Below are positions 27,771-37,246 of a DNA stretch of 64,000 nt, in pieces (the first letter of the stretch is position 1; each line of letters opens with the position of its first letter). Under the pieces are notes generated by a model. That model worked only from the letters and a program-made list of their open reading frames with translations. It was not told where the DNA came from and made no database searches. Origin of the DNA: Croceibacterium sp. TMG7-5b_MA50. GTDB taxonomy: Bacteria; Pseudomonadota; Alphaproteobacteria; Sphingomonadales; Sphingomonadaceae. The position numbers were made by a program, and so were the translations under genes. The DNA is taken from NCBI RefSeq assembly GCF_039830145.1, contig NZ_CP156082.1, positions 700,001 to 764,000 of the forward strand, in the 5' to 3' direction.

Positions 27771-28214
27771 ATGGAAGAGCTGAGCGGCGGCTGCCAGTGC
27801 GGCCGTGTGCGGTACAGTGTAGAGGTTGAGCCGGATACGGCATATGCATGCCATTGCACCGTGTGCCGCAAGGCGACCGGCGGTGTCTGGATCGCGCTGG
27901 TAAGCGTGCCGCTCAATCGCATCCACTGGCAGGGCAAGCCGGACTGGTACCAGTCCTCTGCAATCGGCCATCGTGCGTTCTGCCCCAAGTGCGGAACGCC
28001 GATCGGCTTCGCGTTTGTCGACGACCTCATCGATCTCGACCTGACCGTCGGCAGCTTCGATCGGCCGGACCGGTTCCGTCCGGCGCAGAACCGATGCGTG
28101 GAGAGCATGCTTCCGGGCTGGACCAACCTCGACAATCTACCGGCGGAGCATGCGGACAAGGACGAACGCACCCGCCGCAACTGGCGCGAGGCGCAGAGCG
28201 GGCCGCCCCGCTGA
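27771..28214 (+). CDS. GFA (glutathione-dependent formaldehyde-activating enzyme-like) zinc protein
   Basis: This is a 147-residue protein of the GFA/CENP-V fold. The cysteine ladder is complete: GGCQCG near the N terminus, CHCTVCRK in the middle and FCPKCGTPI later, together enough for two zinc sites. Most members have unknown substrates, so the formaldehyde role should not be assumed. It stands alone after asd, with a 144-bp upstream gap that contains a TTGACA but no clear -10. Confidence 0.88.
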   Translation: MEELSGGCQCGRVRYSVEVEPDTAYACHCTVCRKATGGVWIALVSVPLNRIHWQGKPDWYQSSAIGHRAFCPKCGTPIGFAFVDDLIDLDLTVGSFDRPDRFRPAQNRCVESMLPGWTNLDNLPAEHADKDERTRRNWREAQSGPPR

Positions 28215-28332
28215 TCTTGCCGCCATGCCGCCGGACGGATAGTGGCGGCACTTCCCTGCGGATGCCCCGGCCCGATGCGGCCGGCGGCGAGGGCGCATGC
28301 GCCTGATCCCACGGGATGACAGGAGTGGCCTT

Positions 28333-29100
28333 TTGACTGACGTCCGTACCGAAACCGTGATCGGCCATGCCGGCACGCCGCTGGCTGTCCACCGGCTTGG
28401 GCCCCAGTCAGGCGAGGGGCGGCCCGTCCTGCTGCTGCACGGGCTGTTTTCCAACGCCCAGACGAACTGGATCAAGTTCGGGCACGCGCAGAAGCTGGCC
28501 GATGCCGGGTTCGAGGCGATCATGCCGGATCTGCGCGCGCATGGACAAAGCGGTGCGCCAACCGATCCGAACGCCTACCCGCCGGGTGTTCTGTTGCGCG
28601 ACGTGCAGTTGCTGGTGGAGGCACTGGGTCTGACCGACCTCGACCTTGTCGGCTTTTCCCTGGGCGCGCGAACGGCGGCCGGCGCGGTGATCCAGGGGCT
28701 GTCGCCGAGGCGGCTGGTGCTGTCGGGCATGGGGCTCGACGGGCTGACCGGATGGGACCGGCGCGCCAACTTCTTTATCGATGCGATCGACCGTTTCGAC
28801 GACGTGCAGCGTGGCGATCCCGCTTGGCTGGCGGTGCAGTTCATGCGCACGACGGGCGTCAACCGGGTCGCGGCGCGCCTGCTGCTGACGAGCGTCGGCG
28901 ATATCGAGCCGGCCGATCTTGTCGCGCTTACCATGCCCACGCTGGTGCTGTGCGGCAGCGAGGATCGCGATAACGGATCGCCCGAAGATCTGGTCGCGGC
29001 CTTGCCCGATGCGCAACCTGCCGAGGTTCCCGGCACGCATATGAGCAGCGTCACTCAGGCCAGCCTGGGGCAGGCGATCGTGGATTTCCTGCGCGGATGA
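28333..29100 (+). CDS. Alpha/beta hydrolase
   Basis: The 255-residue protein has the alpha/beta-hydrolase core: the oxyanion LLLHGLFSN, the nucleophile elbow GFSLGA, an acidic residue in LCGSEDRDN and the catalytic His in PGTHMS. The substrate is unknown; it could be an esterase or haloalkane-type hydrolase. I chose the TTG at 28333 because an AGGAG lies at ideal spacing; an in-frame ATG at 28297 would add 12 residues but has a poor ribosome-binding site. The stop overlaps rsmB (ATGA), so they form a pair. Confidence 0.85.
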   Translation: MTDVRTETVIGHAGTPLAVHRLGPQSGEGRPVLLLHGLFSNAQTNWIKFGHAQKLADAGFEAIMPDLRAHGQSGAPTDPNAYPPGVLLRDVQLLVEALGLTDLDLVGFSLGARTAAGAVIQGLSPRRLVLSGMGLDGLTGWDRRANFFIDAIDRFDDVQRGDPAWLAVQFMRTTGVNRVAARLLLTSVGDIEPADLVALTMPTLVLCGSEDRDNGSPEDLVAALPDAQPAEVPGTHMSSVTQASLGQAIVDFLRG

Positions 29101-30275
29101 CCCCGGCTGCCCGCGTCGCCGCTGCGATCGAGGTACTGGACGGAATCATCGAGGCGGCGCGGGGGCAGGGTGCGCCGGCCGATCGACTGCTGACCGAATG
29201 GCTGCGCCAACGGCGGTTCGCCGGATCGAAGGACCGCCGCGCGATCCGCGACCTGGTCTATCGCGCGATCCGGGCCTGTGGCCCGATCCCGCAAAGCGGG
29301 CGGGCCGCGCTGCTGCGACTGGTGGAGGAGCAGCCCGATCTCGCCCCCCTGTTCGACGGTTCCGCCTACGGCCCGGCGCCGGTGCAACCGGGCGAACCGG
29401 TGGCGCAAGGCGGCGTGGCGCCTGCCTGGCTGGTGGAGCGGCTTGCGGCCTCCGCCATCGCGGGCGCTGAGGCGGAAGCCTTGCTGGCCCGGGCGCCGCT
29501 GGACGTGCGCGTCAACAACCTGAAGGCGGATCGCGAGACGCTGACCCTGCCGCAGACAGGCGATCGCCTTCCTGCGGCCCACGGCCTGCGCTTCGCGCCC
29601 GATACGGCGGTGCAGGGATGGGACGCCTATCAGGATGGGTCGATCGAGGTGCAGGATGGCGGCAGCCAATTGGTGTGCGAGGCGGTTCAGGCACAAGCCG
29701 GTGAAACGGTGATCGACTTGTGTGCGGGTGCCGGCGGCAAGACTCTGGCGCTGGCGGCGGCGATGCGGAACGAAGGCCTGCTGATCGCGGCCGACACCGA
29801 CCGATCGCGCCTGAGCCGACTGGCACCGCGGGCCGAGCGGGCGGGAGCGCGGGTGGATCGCACGGTGCTGCTCGATCCCGGACGGGAGGCGGCGGCGCTG
29901 CAGCCGTGGATGGCGGCGGCGGATGCGGTGCTGGTCGATGCGCCGTGTTCCGGCACGGGCACATGGCGCCGCAATCCGGAGGCGCGCTGGCGCCTGACGC
30001 CTGATGGACTGGCGCGGCTGGTGCAGTTGCAGGGCCGCCTGCTGACGCTGGCCAGCGGGCTGGTGCGGCCGGGCGGGCGACTGGTCTATGTCACCTGTTC
30101 CCTGCTGGACGAGGAAGGTGCGGAGCAGATTTCGGCCTTCCTGGCGGCAAATCCGGAATGGCAGGCGGAGTCGGTCGATCTGCCGGCGGGGCGACAGCAC
30201 GGGCCGGGTTGGCGGCTGACGCCGCATACGGACGGTACCGACGGTTTTTTCGTCGCACGTCTGGTAAAGAGGTGA
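29097..30275 (+). CDS. rsmB: RsmB/NOP-family rRNA m5C methyltransferase
   Basis: This protein is predicted to methylate a cytosine in 16S rRNA. The 392-residue protein has a short NusB-like RNA-binding N terminus with FAGSKDRRAIRDLVYRA. A Rossmann methylase domain follows with DLCAGAGGKTLAL, the motif IV DAPCSGTGTWRRNP and the motif VI VTCSL, whose cysteine is the catalytic nucleophile in this family. The specific rRNA position is inferred from family resemblance only. Confidence 0.9.
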   Translation: MTPAARVAAAIEVLDGIIEAARGQGAPADRLLTEWLRQRRFAGSKDRRAIRDLVYRAIRACGPIPQSGRAALLRLVEEQPDLAPLFDGSAYGPAPVQPGEPVAQGGVAPAWLVERLAASAIAGAEAEALLARAPLDVRVNNLKADRETLTLPQTGDRLPAAHGLRFAPDTAVQGWDAYQDGSIEVQDGGSQLVCEAVQAQAGETVIDLCAGAGGKTLALAAAMRNEGLLIAADTDRSRLSRLAPRAERAGARVDRTVLLDPGREAAALQPWMAAADAVLVDAPCSGTGTWRRNPEARWRLTPDGLARLVQLQGRLLTLASGLVRPGGRLVYVTCSLLDEEGAEQISAFLAANPEWQAESVDLPAGRQHGPGWRLTPHTDGTDGFFVARLVKR

Positions 30276-30338
30276 TAGCGTAGCCATTCCATGGCTGTCA
30301 GCCGTCTCACCCGCCGAACCGCGCTCCAGGAGTTTGTG

Positions 30339-30836
30339 ATGCGCTTTACACCAGCCGCCCTCGCCCTGTCGCTGCTGGTGGGGGTGAGTGCCAGCGTCGG
30401 TCATGGCGCGACCCACGATCCCGATCCGCGTGCCGCCGCGCTGGTGGCGGATGGCCGCAGTGCGGCGGAAGCCGGCAACGTCCAGGCGGCGGTCGATGCG
30501 TTCGAGGCCGCGCTGGCGATCGATCCGGCCTATACCGGCGTCTACCTCGACCTGGCGCAAGCCGCGCGCGCCCAAGGGCTGCAGGGCAAGGCGATCCATT
30601 ATTACCGCGAGGCACTGGAGCGCGAGCCGGGCAATCTGGCGGCGATCAGCGGCGAGGGTGCCGCGCTGGTGGAGAAGGGCGCCGTCGCCAAGGCGGAACG
30701 TAACCTTGCCAGATTGCAGTCGCTGTGCGGCGAAGGCTGTGCGGAGGCGGAGCAGCTGGCCGTCGCCATCGCGCAAGGTCCGCCGGTACGTACCGCCGAT
30801 GCGGCGCTGCCCGACAATGCGGTGACCCAGAACTGA
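30339..30836 (+). CDS. Exported TPR-repeat protein
   Basis: This 165-residue protein has a signal peptide (cleavage near GHGA, about residue 23), then two to three tetratricopeptide repeats (AAEAGNVQAAVDAFEAALAI; QGLQGKAIHYYREALEREPG) and a C-terminal stretch with two cysteines in LCGEGC. It probably acts as a periplasmic protein-interaction module. The ATG at 30339 follows an AGGAG; an in-frame ATG 16 codons upstream is less likely. It converges on rppH with a 4-bp gap. Confidence 0.82.
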   Translation: MRFTPAALALSLLVGVSASVGHGATHDPDPRAAALVADGRSAAEAGNVQAAVDAFEAALAIDPAYTGVYLDLAQAARAQGLQGKAIHYYREALEREPGNLAAISGEGAALVEKGAVAKAERNLARLQSLCGEGCAEAEQLAVAIAQGPPVRTADAALPDNAVTQN

Positions 30837-30840
30837 CGGA

Positions 30841-31323
30841 TCAGAGCTTCCCGCGGAAGCCCTCCACCACGGCGCGGTAGATGTCGCGCTTGAATGGCAC
30901 GATCATCTCCGGCAGCAGATCGGGCGCCACCCACTTCCATTCGCAGAATTCCGGGTGCTTGTGGGCGTCGAGGTCGATGTCGCTGTCAGCGCCGGTGAAG
31001 CGCACCAGGTACCAGGTCTGGCGCTGTCCGACATAGCGGCCGCCCCACAACTTGCCCTGCAAGTCCGCCGGTAGGTCGTAGAACAGCTCGTCCGGCAGGC
31101 GGTCCAGGATCTGGAGATGCTGCGGCTTCGCCCCGGTTTCCTCCGCCAGCTCGCGCAGCATGGCGACATCCAGGTCCTCGCCCGGATCGACGCCGCCCTG
31201 CGGCATCTGCCAACGGTCGCCTTCCTTGTTGTCGATCCGCTTGCCCGCGAAGGCCTGGCCTTCGCCATTCACCAGCATGACGCCCACGCAGGGGCGGTAC
31301 TTCGCGCGATCTTGTTCGGTCAT
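30841..31323 (-). CDS. rppH: RNA pyrophosphohydrolase
   Basis: RppH removes pyrophosphate from 5'-triphosphorylated mRNA to start decay. The 160-residue protein carries a full Nudix box at residues 43-65 (G-x5-E-x7-REL-x-EE-x-GA) and the family-typical YRPCVGVMLVN and RWQMPQGGVD. The ATG at 31323 gives the normal length; the frame is open far upstream but without homology. Confidence 0.96.
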   Translation of the reverse strand: MTEQDRAKYRPCVGVMLVNGEGQAFAGKRIDNKEGDRWQMPQGGVDPGEDLDVAMLRELAEETGAKPQHLQILDRLPDELFYDLPADLQGKLWGGRYVGQRQTWYLVRFTGADSDIDLDAHKHPEFCEWKWVAPDLLPEMIVPFKRDIYRAVVEGFRGKL

Positions 31324-31404
31324 GGACCTGCCATAGGCCCGGCCCGTCACGAATGCCAGATTGGCGCTTTGCCGGGGCGCCGCGATCTGTGACAAGCATC
31401 CGCA

Positions 31405-32322
31405 ATGGACAATCTGACGCATAGCCTGGTGGGCGCGCTGATCGGGCAGGCCGGGCTGAAGCGGCGAACCGGTCTCGCCATGCCGGCGCTGATCATCGGC
31501 GCCAACATTCCCGACATCGATGCCGGTTGCGTGCTGATCGGCGACATGCAGCATCTGGCATTGCGCCGCGGGCTGACTCACGGGCCGATCGCCATGATAG
31601 TGTTGCCGCTGCTGCTGGCGGGCGGGCTGTACGCATTCGATCGCTGGCAGGCCGCACGGGGCAGGCGCCCCGCCAGCCGCCTGCCGGTACGGTTCGGCTG
31701 GTTGTGGGCGCTGGCGACGATCGCCTGCCTCAGCCATCCGGCGTTCGACTGGCTGAACAGCTATGGCGTGCGCCTGCTGGAGCCGTTTTCCAGCCGCTGG
31801 TTCCATGGCGACATGATCTTCATCATCGATCTGTGGCTGTGGCTGGGCATGGGCTGCGCGACGTGGCTGTCCGTACGGCGGGAGCGGCAGGGTGGCGACT
31901 GGCGCCGACCTGCCCGCGTAATGCTGGCGGCGACGCTGGCCTATATCGGGCTGAACGCGGCAATCACCTATCTTGCGGAACGACACGCCCGAATGAGCGA
32001 GCCTTATCCGCTGATCGCCATTGCCAACGAGATGCCGGTAGCGTTCTGGCGGCGGGACATGATCATCGGCAATGGCGATGGCCTGTGGCAGGTGGCGGGG
32101 CAGCGGGTTGGCGCGATGCCGCTGGCCAGCTGTGATCTTGCGCGGGCACGGCGGCAGGATCGTGCGGTGGATGCCTTCCTGTTCTGGTCGCGAGCGCCGA
32201 CGATCCTGCGTGATGGCTCCGCATTCGTGTTGGGGGACGCACGGTTTGCCGGTGACCTTTCCCGCGGACGGTTCACGGTGAGGCTGCCGGCGGGAGCGTG
32301 CCAGGAACAAGGCGCCGGATGA
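31405..32322 (+). CDS. YdjM-like membrane-bound metal-dependent hydrolase
   Basis: The 305-residue protein has four to five predicted transmembrane segments and the characteristic histidines of the YdjM/DUF457 family: NLTHSLVG at the N terminus, RGLTHGP, and LSHPAFDWLNSYG. The family is described as an inner-membrane putative hydrolase; the E. coli relative is LexA-regulated. No LexA-type site was recognised upstream here. The C-terminal third is soluble. It is followed 16 bp later by a photolyase gene, so a DNA-damage link is possible but unproven. Confidence 0.8.
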   Translation: MDNLTHSLVGALIGQAGLKRRTGLAMPALIIGANIPDIDAGCVLIGDMQHLALRRGLTHGPIAMIVLPLLLAGGLYAFDRWQAARGRRPASRLPVRFGWLWALATIACLSHPAFDWLNSYGVRLLEPFSSRWFHGDMIFIIDLWLWLGMGCATWLSVRRERQGGDWRRPARVMLAATLAYIGLNAAITYLAERHARMSEPYPLIAIANEMPVAFWRRDMIIGNGDGLWQVAGQRVGAMPLASCDLARARRQDRAVDAFLFWSRAPTILRDGSAFVLGDARFAGDLSRGRFTVRLPAGACQEQGAG

Positions 32323-32338
32323 TCTCGTTCATCGGCGG

Positions 32339-33694
32339 ATGACAGCACCCCAGATTGTCTGGCTGCGCCGCGACCTGCGGCTGGTCGATCAGCCCGCTCT
32401 GTTCGCCGCCGCCGAGAGCGGCCCGGTGATCCCGGTCTATGTCCTGGATGACGAGCGACCGGGCGAACACCGCATGGGCGGCGCGCAGCGTTGGTGGCTG
32501 CATCATTCGCTCGCCTCACTGGACCGCAGCCTGCGCGAACGGGGCAGCCGCCTGGTGCTGCGGCGGGGCGATGCAGTGCAGGAGTTGTGCCGGCTGGCGG
32601 AGGAGACCGGCGCCAAGGGCATCCATGCGCTGCATCATTATGAACCTTGGTGGCGCAAGGCCGAGAGCGAGCTGGCGGGCCGGTTCGAGCTGCACCTGCA
32701 TGATGGCAATTACCTGGTCCCGCCCGGCACGGTCCGCACCGGCGCGGGCGAGCTTTACCGTATCTACACGCCGTTTGCGAAGGCCTTGCGGCGGGAGCTG
32801 CCAAGCCTCGAGCCGCTGCCGGAGCCGCAGCTGACTGCTCCCGCGAAGTGGCCCAGGTCGGATCGGCTGGAGGACTGGCGCCTTCTGCCGACCACCCCCG
32901 ACTGGGCCGGCGGCTTCGTGGAGGCATGGACGCCGGGCGAGAACGCCGCGAAGGCGCAGCTGGAACAGTTCGCCGACCATGCGGACCGCTATGCGGATGA
33001 ACGAAACCTCCCGTCCATTGAGGGGTCCAGCCGCCTGTCGCCCCGCCTGCATTGGGGGGAGCTGTCGGTTGGGCAGGTGTGGCACGCTTTGGCGGATCGG
33101 AGCGGCGCGGGGGTGGACACGTTCCGTGGGGAGCTGATCTGGCGCGACTTCACGCAGAACGTCATCCTGGCCTTTCCCGACTACCAGACCCGGAACTATG
33201 GCGAGGCGTTCGACCGCTTCCCGTGGCGCTATGACAAAGGGGAAATCCGCGCGTGGCGGCAGGGTCGGACGGGGTACCCCATCGTCGATGCCGGCATGCG
33301 CCAGTTATGGCAGAGCGGCTGGCTGCATAACCGCGTACGGATGATCGTCGCCAGCTTCCTGATAAAGCATCTGCTGGTCGACTGGCGGGTAGGGGAACGA
33401 TGGTTCTGGGACACGCTGGTCGATGCCGATTGCGGGAACAACGCCGTCAACTGGCAGTGGGTCAGCGGGACGGGCGTGGATACGCAGCTGTTCACCCGGA
33501 TCATGGCGCCGCTGACGCAATCGGTGAAGTTCGATGCGGGCGATTACATCCGCCGCTGGGTGCCGGAACTGGCGGACGTGCCCGACCGGCTGATCCATGA
33601 TCCGCCGGCCGGAACCTACATCCCCAAGATCATCGGCCACCGTGAAGGGCGGGAGCGGGCGCTGGCGGCCTATCGCCAGCTCAGGACCGGCTAG
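32339..33694 (+). CDS. phrB: Deoxyribodipyrimidine photolyase
   Basis: This light-driven flavoenzyme repairs UV-induced cyclobutane pyrimidine dimers. The 451-residue class I protein begins IVWLRRDLRLVDQPAL (antenna domain). Its FAD-binding C-terminal half has GRTGYPIVDAGMRQLW, the GWLHNRVRMIVASFL signature and GDYIRRWVPEL. It overlaps the convergent SDR gene by its stop (CTAG) and probably shares a transcript with the upstream YdjM-like gene. Confidence 0.95.
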   Translation: MTAPQIVWLRRDLRLVDQPALFAAAESGPVIPVYVLDDERPGEHRMGGAQRWWLHHSLASLDRSLRERGSRLVLRRGDAVQELCRLAEETGAKGIHALHHYEPWWRKAESELAGRFELHLHDGNYLVPPGTVRTGAGELYRIYTPFAKALRRELPSLEPLPEPQLTAPAKWPRSDRLEDWRLLPTTPDWAGGFVEAWTPGENAAKAQLEQFADHADRYADERNLPSIEGSSRLSPRLHWGELSVGQVWHALADRSGAGVDTFRGELIWRDFTQNVILAFPDYQTRNYGEAFDRFPWRYDKGEIRAWRQGRTGYPIVDAGMRQLWQSGWLHNRVRMIVASFLIKHLLVDWRVGERWFWDTLVDADCGNNAVNWQWVSGTGVDTQLFTRIMAPLTQSVKFDAGDYIRRWVPELADVPDRLIHDPPAGTYIPKIIGHREGRERALAAYRQLRTG

Positions 33695-34401
33695 GTTTCG
33701 ACCCGCTCGCGGTGGCGGTTGGGGAAGTCGGCCGCGAGCAGGGCGGCGATGCAGGCGGCAACAGCCTCGGGCGGCTTCACGCCCTGCGGGTCTTCACCCG
33801 GAAAGGCGCGGGCGCGCATTTTGGTGCGGGTGGCGCCGGGATCGACGATGGCGACGCGGGTGCCGCTGATCCGCTCGACTTCCTGCGCATACGTGTCCAG
33901 CAGCACCTCCAGCGCGGCCTTGCTGGCGGCGTAGGCGCCCCAATAGGCGCGCGGGGAGGTGGCAACGGAGCTGGTGAGCCCGATCACGCGGCCCGCCGGG
34001 CTGCGGCGCAGCAACGGGTCGAAGGCTGCCAGCAGCGCCTGCGGTGCCAGCAGATTGGTGAGAAGAGCTTGGTTGAAGGCCTTGCCTTCGATCTGCGCGA
34101 CGGGCGTCAACTGGGGCAGGATCGCGGCATTCAGCACCAGGATGTCGAGGCGGTCCCACCTTTCGGCGACCGCGCCGGCCAGGCGGCTGACGGCATCAGC
34201 TTCCGTCAGGTCGAACGGGGCGATGGTGGCGGTGCCGCCGGCCTGGTGGATCGCATCCTCCACCGCCTCCAGGTCGGAGATGGTGCGGCCGGAGAGCAGG
34301 ACATGCGCGCCCTCTGCCGCCAGCGCCTGCGCGGTGGCCGCGCCGATGCCGCGACTGGACCCCGTCACATAAGCGATACGGCCGTCGAGCGAACCCGCCA
34401 T
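33691..34401 (-). CDS. Short-chain dehydrogenase/reductase
   Basis: This 236-residue classical SDR has a TGSSRGIGAAT cofactor-binding loop, LVLNAAIL (NNAG equivalent), a serine in the SSVAT segment and the catalytic YAASK. The cofactor (NAD or NADP) and substrate are unknown. The start overlaps the purF stop by one base on the minus strand, so it is probably co-transcribed with purF. Its stop shares CTAG with phrB. Confidence 0.9.
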   Translation of the reverse strand: MAGSLDGRIAYVTGSSRGIGAATAQALAAEGAHVLLSGRTISDLEAVEDAIHQAGGTATIAPFDLTEADAVSRLAGAVAERWDRLDILVLNAAILPQLTPVAQIEGKAFNQALLTNLLAPQALLAAFDPLLRRSPAGRVIGLTSSVATSPRAYWGAYAASKAALEVLLDTYAQEVERISGTRVAIVDPGATRTKMRARAFPGEDPQGVKPPEAVAACIAALLAADFPNRHRERVET

Positions 34402-35873
34402 CAGGCGACCTTGCCGACGGGGAAGGTCAACTGGTTGTCCAGCCCGCGGCGTTCGGTCAGGTCGGTCAGGCTGGTGGGGTAGTCGCCGGTGAAGCAGGCG
34501 TCGCAATACTGCGGCGCGGCATTGTTGCGACCCTTCAGCCCGACCGCCCGGTAAAGCCCGTCGATCGAGACAAAGGCGAGGCTGTCCGCCTGGATGAATT
34601 CGCACATGGCAGACACATCCATCCGGCCGGCCAGCAGCTTGGAGCGTTCGGGGGTGTCGACGCCGTAATAGCAGCCATGCCCGGTCGGCGGACTCGCGAC
34701 ACGGAAGTGAACCTCCTTCGCGCCCGCTTCCCGCATCATCTGCACGATCTTCAGGCTGGTGGTGCCGCGCACGATGGAATCGTCGATCAGGACGATCCGC
34801 TTGCCTTCCACCAGCTTGCGGTTAGCGTTGTGCTTGCGCTTCACAGAGGCGTGGCGGACGCTGTCCGACGGCTGGATGAAGGTGCGGCCGACATAGTGCG
34901 AACGCACGATACCCAGTTCGAAAGGAATGCCTGATTCCTGCGAATAGCCGATCGCCGCAGGCACGCCGCTGTCAGGCACCGGCACCACGATATCGGCATC
35001 GACCACCGCCTCGCGCGCCAGCTCGATCCCGATCGCTTTACGTGATTCATAGACGGAACGGTCGTCCAGGATCGAATCCGGGCGGCTGAAATAGACATGT
35101 TCAAAGATGCAAGGGCGCGCGGCGGGCGTGCCAAAGGGGCGGTGGCTGCGACGGGTGCCGTCGAAATCCACCTCGACGAACTCGCCGGGTTCGATCTGGC
35201 GTTCGAATTCGGCGCCGACCACGTCGAGCGCCACGGTCTCGCTGGCGAACACGGTCGCGTCGCCCAGGCGACCCATCACCAGCGGGCGGATGCCGAGCGG
35301 ATCGCGGCATGCGGCCATGCCGCGCGGCGTCATCACAATCAGTGCATAGGCGCCTTCCACCAGTCGCAGCGCATCCACCAGCTTGTCCAGCATGGTGGGG
35401 TAGCGGCTGGTGGCGACGAGGTGGATGATCACCTCCGTATCGCTGGTCGACTGGAAGATCGCGCCCTTCTGCACCAGTTCCTGACGCAGGTGGCGGGCGT
35501 TGGAGATGTTGCCGTTGTGCGCCACGGCGAAGCCGCCGCTGGCAAGGTCGGCATAGAGCGGCTGGATGTTACGCAGGCCAGAACCGCCGGTGGTGGAATA
35601 GCGCACATGGCCCGCCGCCATGCCGCCCGGCAATTCGGCGACCGATTCCCCGGTGGAGAAGTTCTCGGCCACATGGCCAAGGCCGCGGCGCGTGTAGAAT
35701 TCGGCGCCATCGAAGGAGGTGATGCCCACCGCCTCCTGTCCGCGGTGCTGCAGGGCGTGAAGGCCGAGGGCGCAGGCGGCGGCGGCTTCGCTGGCGCCGA
35801 TGACGCCAAAGACGCCGCATTCTTCGCGCAGCTTGTCGCCGTCCGCGTCCATGAAGGGATGGGTCAGGTTCAT
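34401..35873 (-). CDS. purF: Amidophosphoribosyltransferase
   Basis: PurF performs the first committed step of purine synthesis, PRPP plus glutamine to phosphoribosylamine. The 490-residue protein has a short propeptide before the N-terminal nucleophile cysteine in EECGVFG (C19 if translated from the chosen ATG), the HNGNISN glutaminase segment, and the PRPP-binding IVLIDDSIVRGTT in the phosphoribosyltransferase domain. Another ATG lies seven codons in. The ribosome-binding site is weak. Confidence 0.96.
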   Translation of the reverse strand: MNLTHPFMDADGDKLREECGVFGVIGASEAAAACALGLHALQHRGQEAVGITSFDGAEFYTRRGLGHVAENFSTGESVAELPGGMAAGHVRYSTTGGSGLRNIQPLYADLASGGFAVAHNGNISNARHLRQELVQKGAIFQSTSDTEVIIHLVATSRYPTMLDKLVDALRLVEGAYALIVMTPRGMAACRDPLGIRPLVMGRLGDATVFASETVALDVVGAEFERQIEPGEFVEVDFDGTRRSHRPFGTPAARPCIFEHVYFSRPDSILDDRSVYESRKAIGIELAREAVVDADIVVPVPDSGVPAAIGYSQESGIPFELGIVRSHYVGRTFIQPSDSVRHASVKRKHNANRKLVEGKRIVLIDDSIVRGTTSLKIVQMMREAGAKEVHFRVASPPTGHGCYYGVDTPERSKLLAGRMDVSAMCEFIQADSLAFVSIDGLYRAVGLKGRNNAAPQYCDACFTGDYPTSLTDLTERRGLDNQLTFPVGKVA

Positions 35874-36003
35874 CGGGCTCGCAGCTGCTGTGGGGCTGCC
35901 CGCGCCAATGGCGATGTTACGGGGTGATTACAAGGGCGATGCGGCGGAACGGGGGCGGGGCAAGCGGCTTCGCCGCCGCAAATCCGGGCCTACCCGGATG
36001 GTG

Positions 36004-36043
36004 CCGCGCCTCCTCCCCGTCCGCGACGCAGGAGGAGGCGCGG
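36004..36043. terminator. 13-bp inverted repeat downstream of thiolase
   Basis: Perfect arms CCGCGCCTCCTCC and its complement flank a 14-base loop, starting six bases past the thiolase stop on the minus strand. It is a stable G+C-rich hairpin without a T tract, so it is a possible terminator or 3'-end stabiliser. Confidence 0.45.
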
Positions 36044-36049
36044 GTCAGG

Positions 36050-37246
36050 TCAGACCAGTTCCACCGCGATCGCGGTCGCCTCGCCGCCGCCGATGCACAG
36101 CGATGCGACGCCCTTGGTCCCGCCGCGTGCCTTCAACGCCGCCAGCAGGGTGACGATGATGCGCGTGCCGCTGGCGCCGATCGGATGGCCGAGCGCGGTG
36201 CCGCCGCCATTCACGTTTACCTTGTCATGCGGGATGCCGATATCCTTCATGGCGAACATTGGCACGCAGGCGAACGCCTCGTTAATTTCCCACAGGTCCA
36301 CATCGTCGACCGACCAGCCGGCCTTGTCGAGCAGGGTGCGGATCGCGCCGACCGGGGCGGTGGTGAAGTCCTTCGGCTCCTGCGCGTGAGCCGCGGTGGC
36401 GACGATGCGGGCCACGGGCGCCTTGCCCTGCGCCTTGGCGACGCTTTCACGCGCGACCACGACCGCCGCCGCGCCATCAGAGATGGAAGAGGAGGTCGCC
36501 GCGGTGATCGTGCCTTCCTTGGCGAAAGCGGCCCTCAACTGCGGGATCTTCTCCGGGTTCGCCTTGCCCGGCGCCTCGTCATGCGAGACCGTGACGTCGC
36601 CCTTGCGGGTCTTGAGCGTCACGGGGACGACCTCGTCATCGAAGGTGCCGCTCTTGATCGCCTCGTTCGCGCGGGCGAGCGAGGTGATGGAGAAATCGTC
36701 CATGTCCTTGCGAGTCAGCTGGTACTCGTCCGCCGTGCACTGAGCGAAGGAGCCCATCGAGGTGCCTTCGTCATAGGCATCCTCCAACCCATCCAGGAAC
36801 ATGTGGTCATAGGCCTTGTCGTGGCCGATGCGTGCGCCGCTGCGATGCTTCTTCAGCAGGTAGGGCGCATTGGTCATGCTCTCCATCCCGCCGGCGACGA
36901 TCAGGTCGGCCCCGCCGGTGGCGAGCGCTTCGGCCGCCATGATGACGGTCTGCATCCCGCTGCCGCAGACCTTGTTCACGGTGGTCGCCTGGACGGATTG
37001 GGGCAGGCCCGCCTTCAGCGCGGCCTGCCGGGCGGGCGCCTGGCCGAGGCCGGCAGGCAGCACGCAACCCATGTAGAGCCGGTCCACGGCCGCGCCGTCG
37101 ATGCCGGCACGTTCCACCGCCGCCTTCACCGCCGTGGCACCGAGATCGGTGGCGGATGCGTCCGCCAGGGCGCCCTGCATCCCGCCCATCGGAGTACGGG
37201 CATAGGACAGGATGACGATGGGATCGGCTTCGTTCAGGGTGGCCAT
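36050..37246 (-). CDS. Acetyl-CoA C-acetyltransferase (thiolase)
   Basis: Thiolase reversibly joins or cleaves acetyl-CoA units. The 398-residue protein has the nucleophile C94 in NKVCGSGMQ, the GGTALGHPIGASGTRI histidine motif and the C-terminal CIGGGEA with the second catalytic cysteine. It is most similar in pattern to biosynthetic AtoB/PhaA enzymes. No PHA genes are adjacent, so the pathway is open. It is divergent from nuoA across 273 bp. Confidence 0.93.
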   Translation of the reverse strand: MATLNEADPIVILSYARTPMGGMQGALADASATDLGATAVKAAVERAGIDGAAVDRLYMGCVLPAGLGQAPARQAALKAGLPQSVQATTVNKVCGSGMQTVIMAAEALATGGADLIVAGGMESMTNAPYLLKKHRSGARIGHDKAYDHMFLDGLEDAYDEGTSMGSFAQCTADEYQLTRKDMDDFSITSLARANEAIKSGTFDDEVVPVTLKTRKGDVTVSHDEAPGKANPEKIPQLRAAFAKEGTITAATSSSISDGAAAVVVARESVAKAQGKAPVARIVATAAHAQEPKDFTTAPVGAIRTLLDKAGWSVDDVDLWEINEAFACVPMFAMKDIGIPHDKVNVNGGGTALGHPIGASGTRIIVTLLAALKARGGTKGVASLCIGGGEATAIAVELV

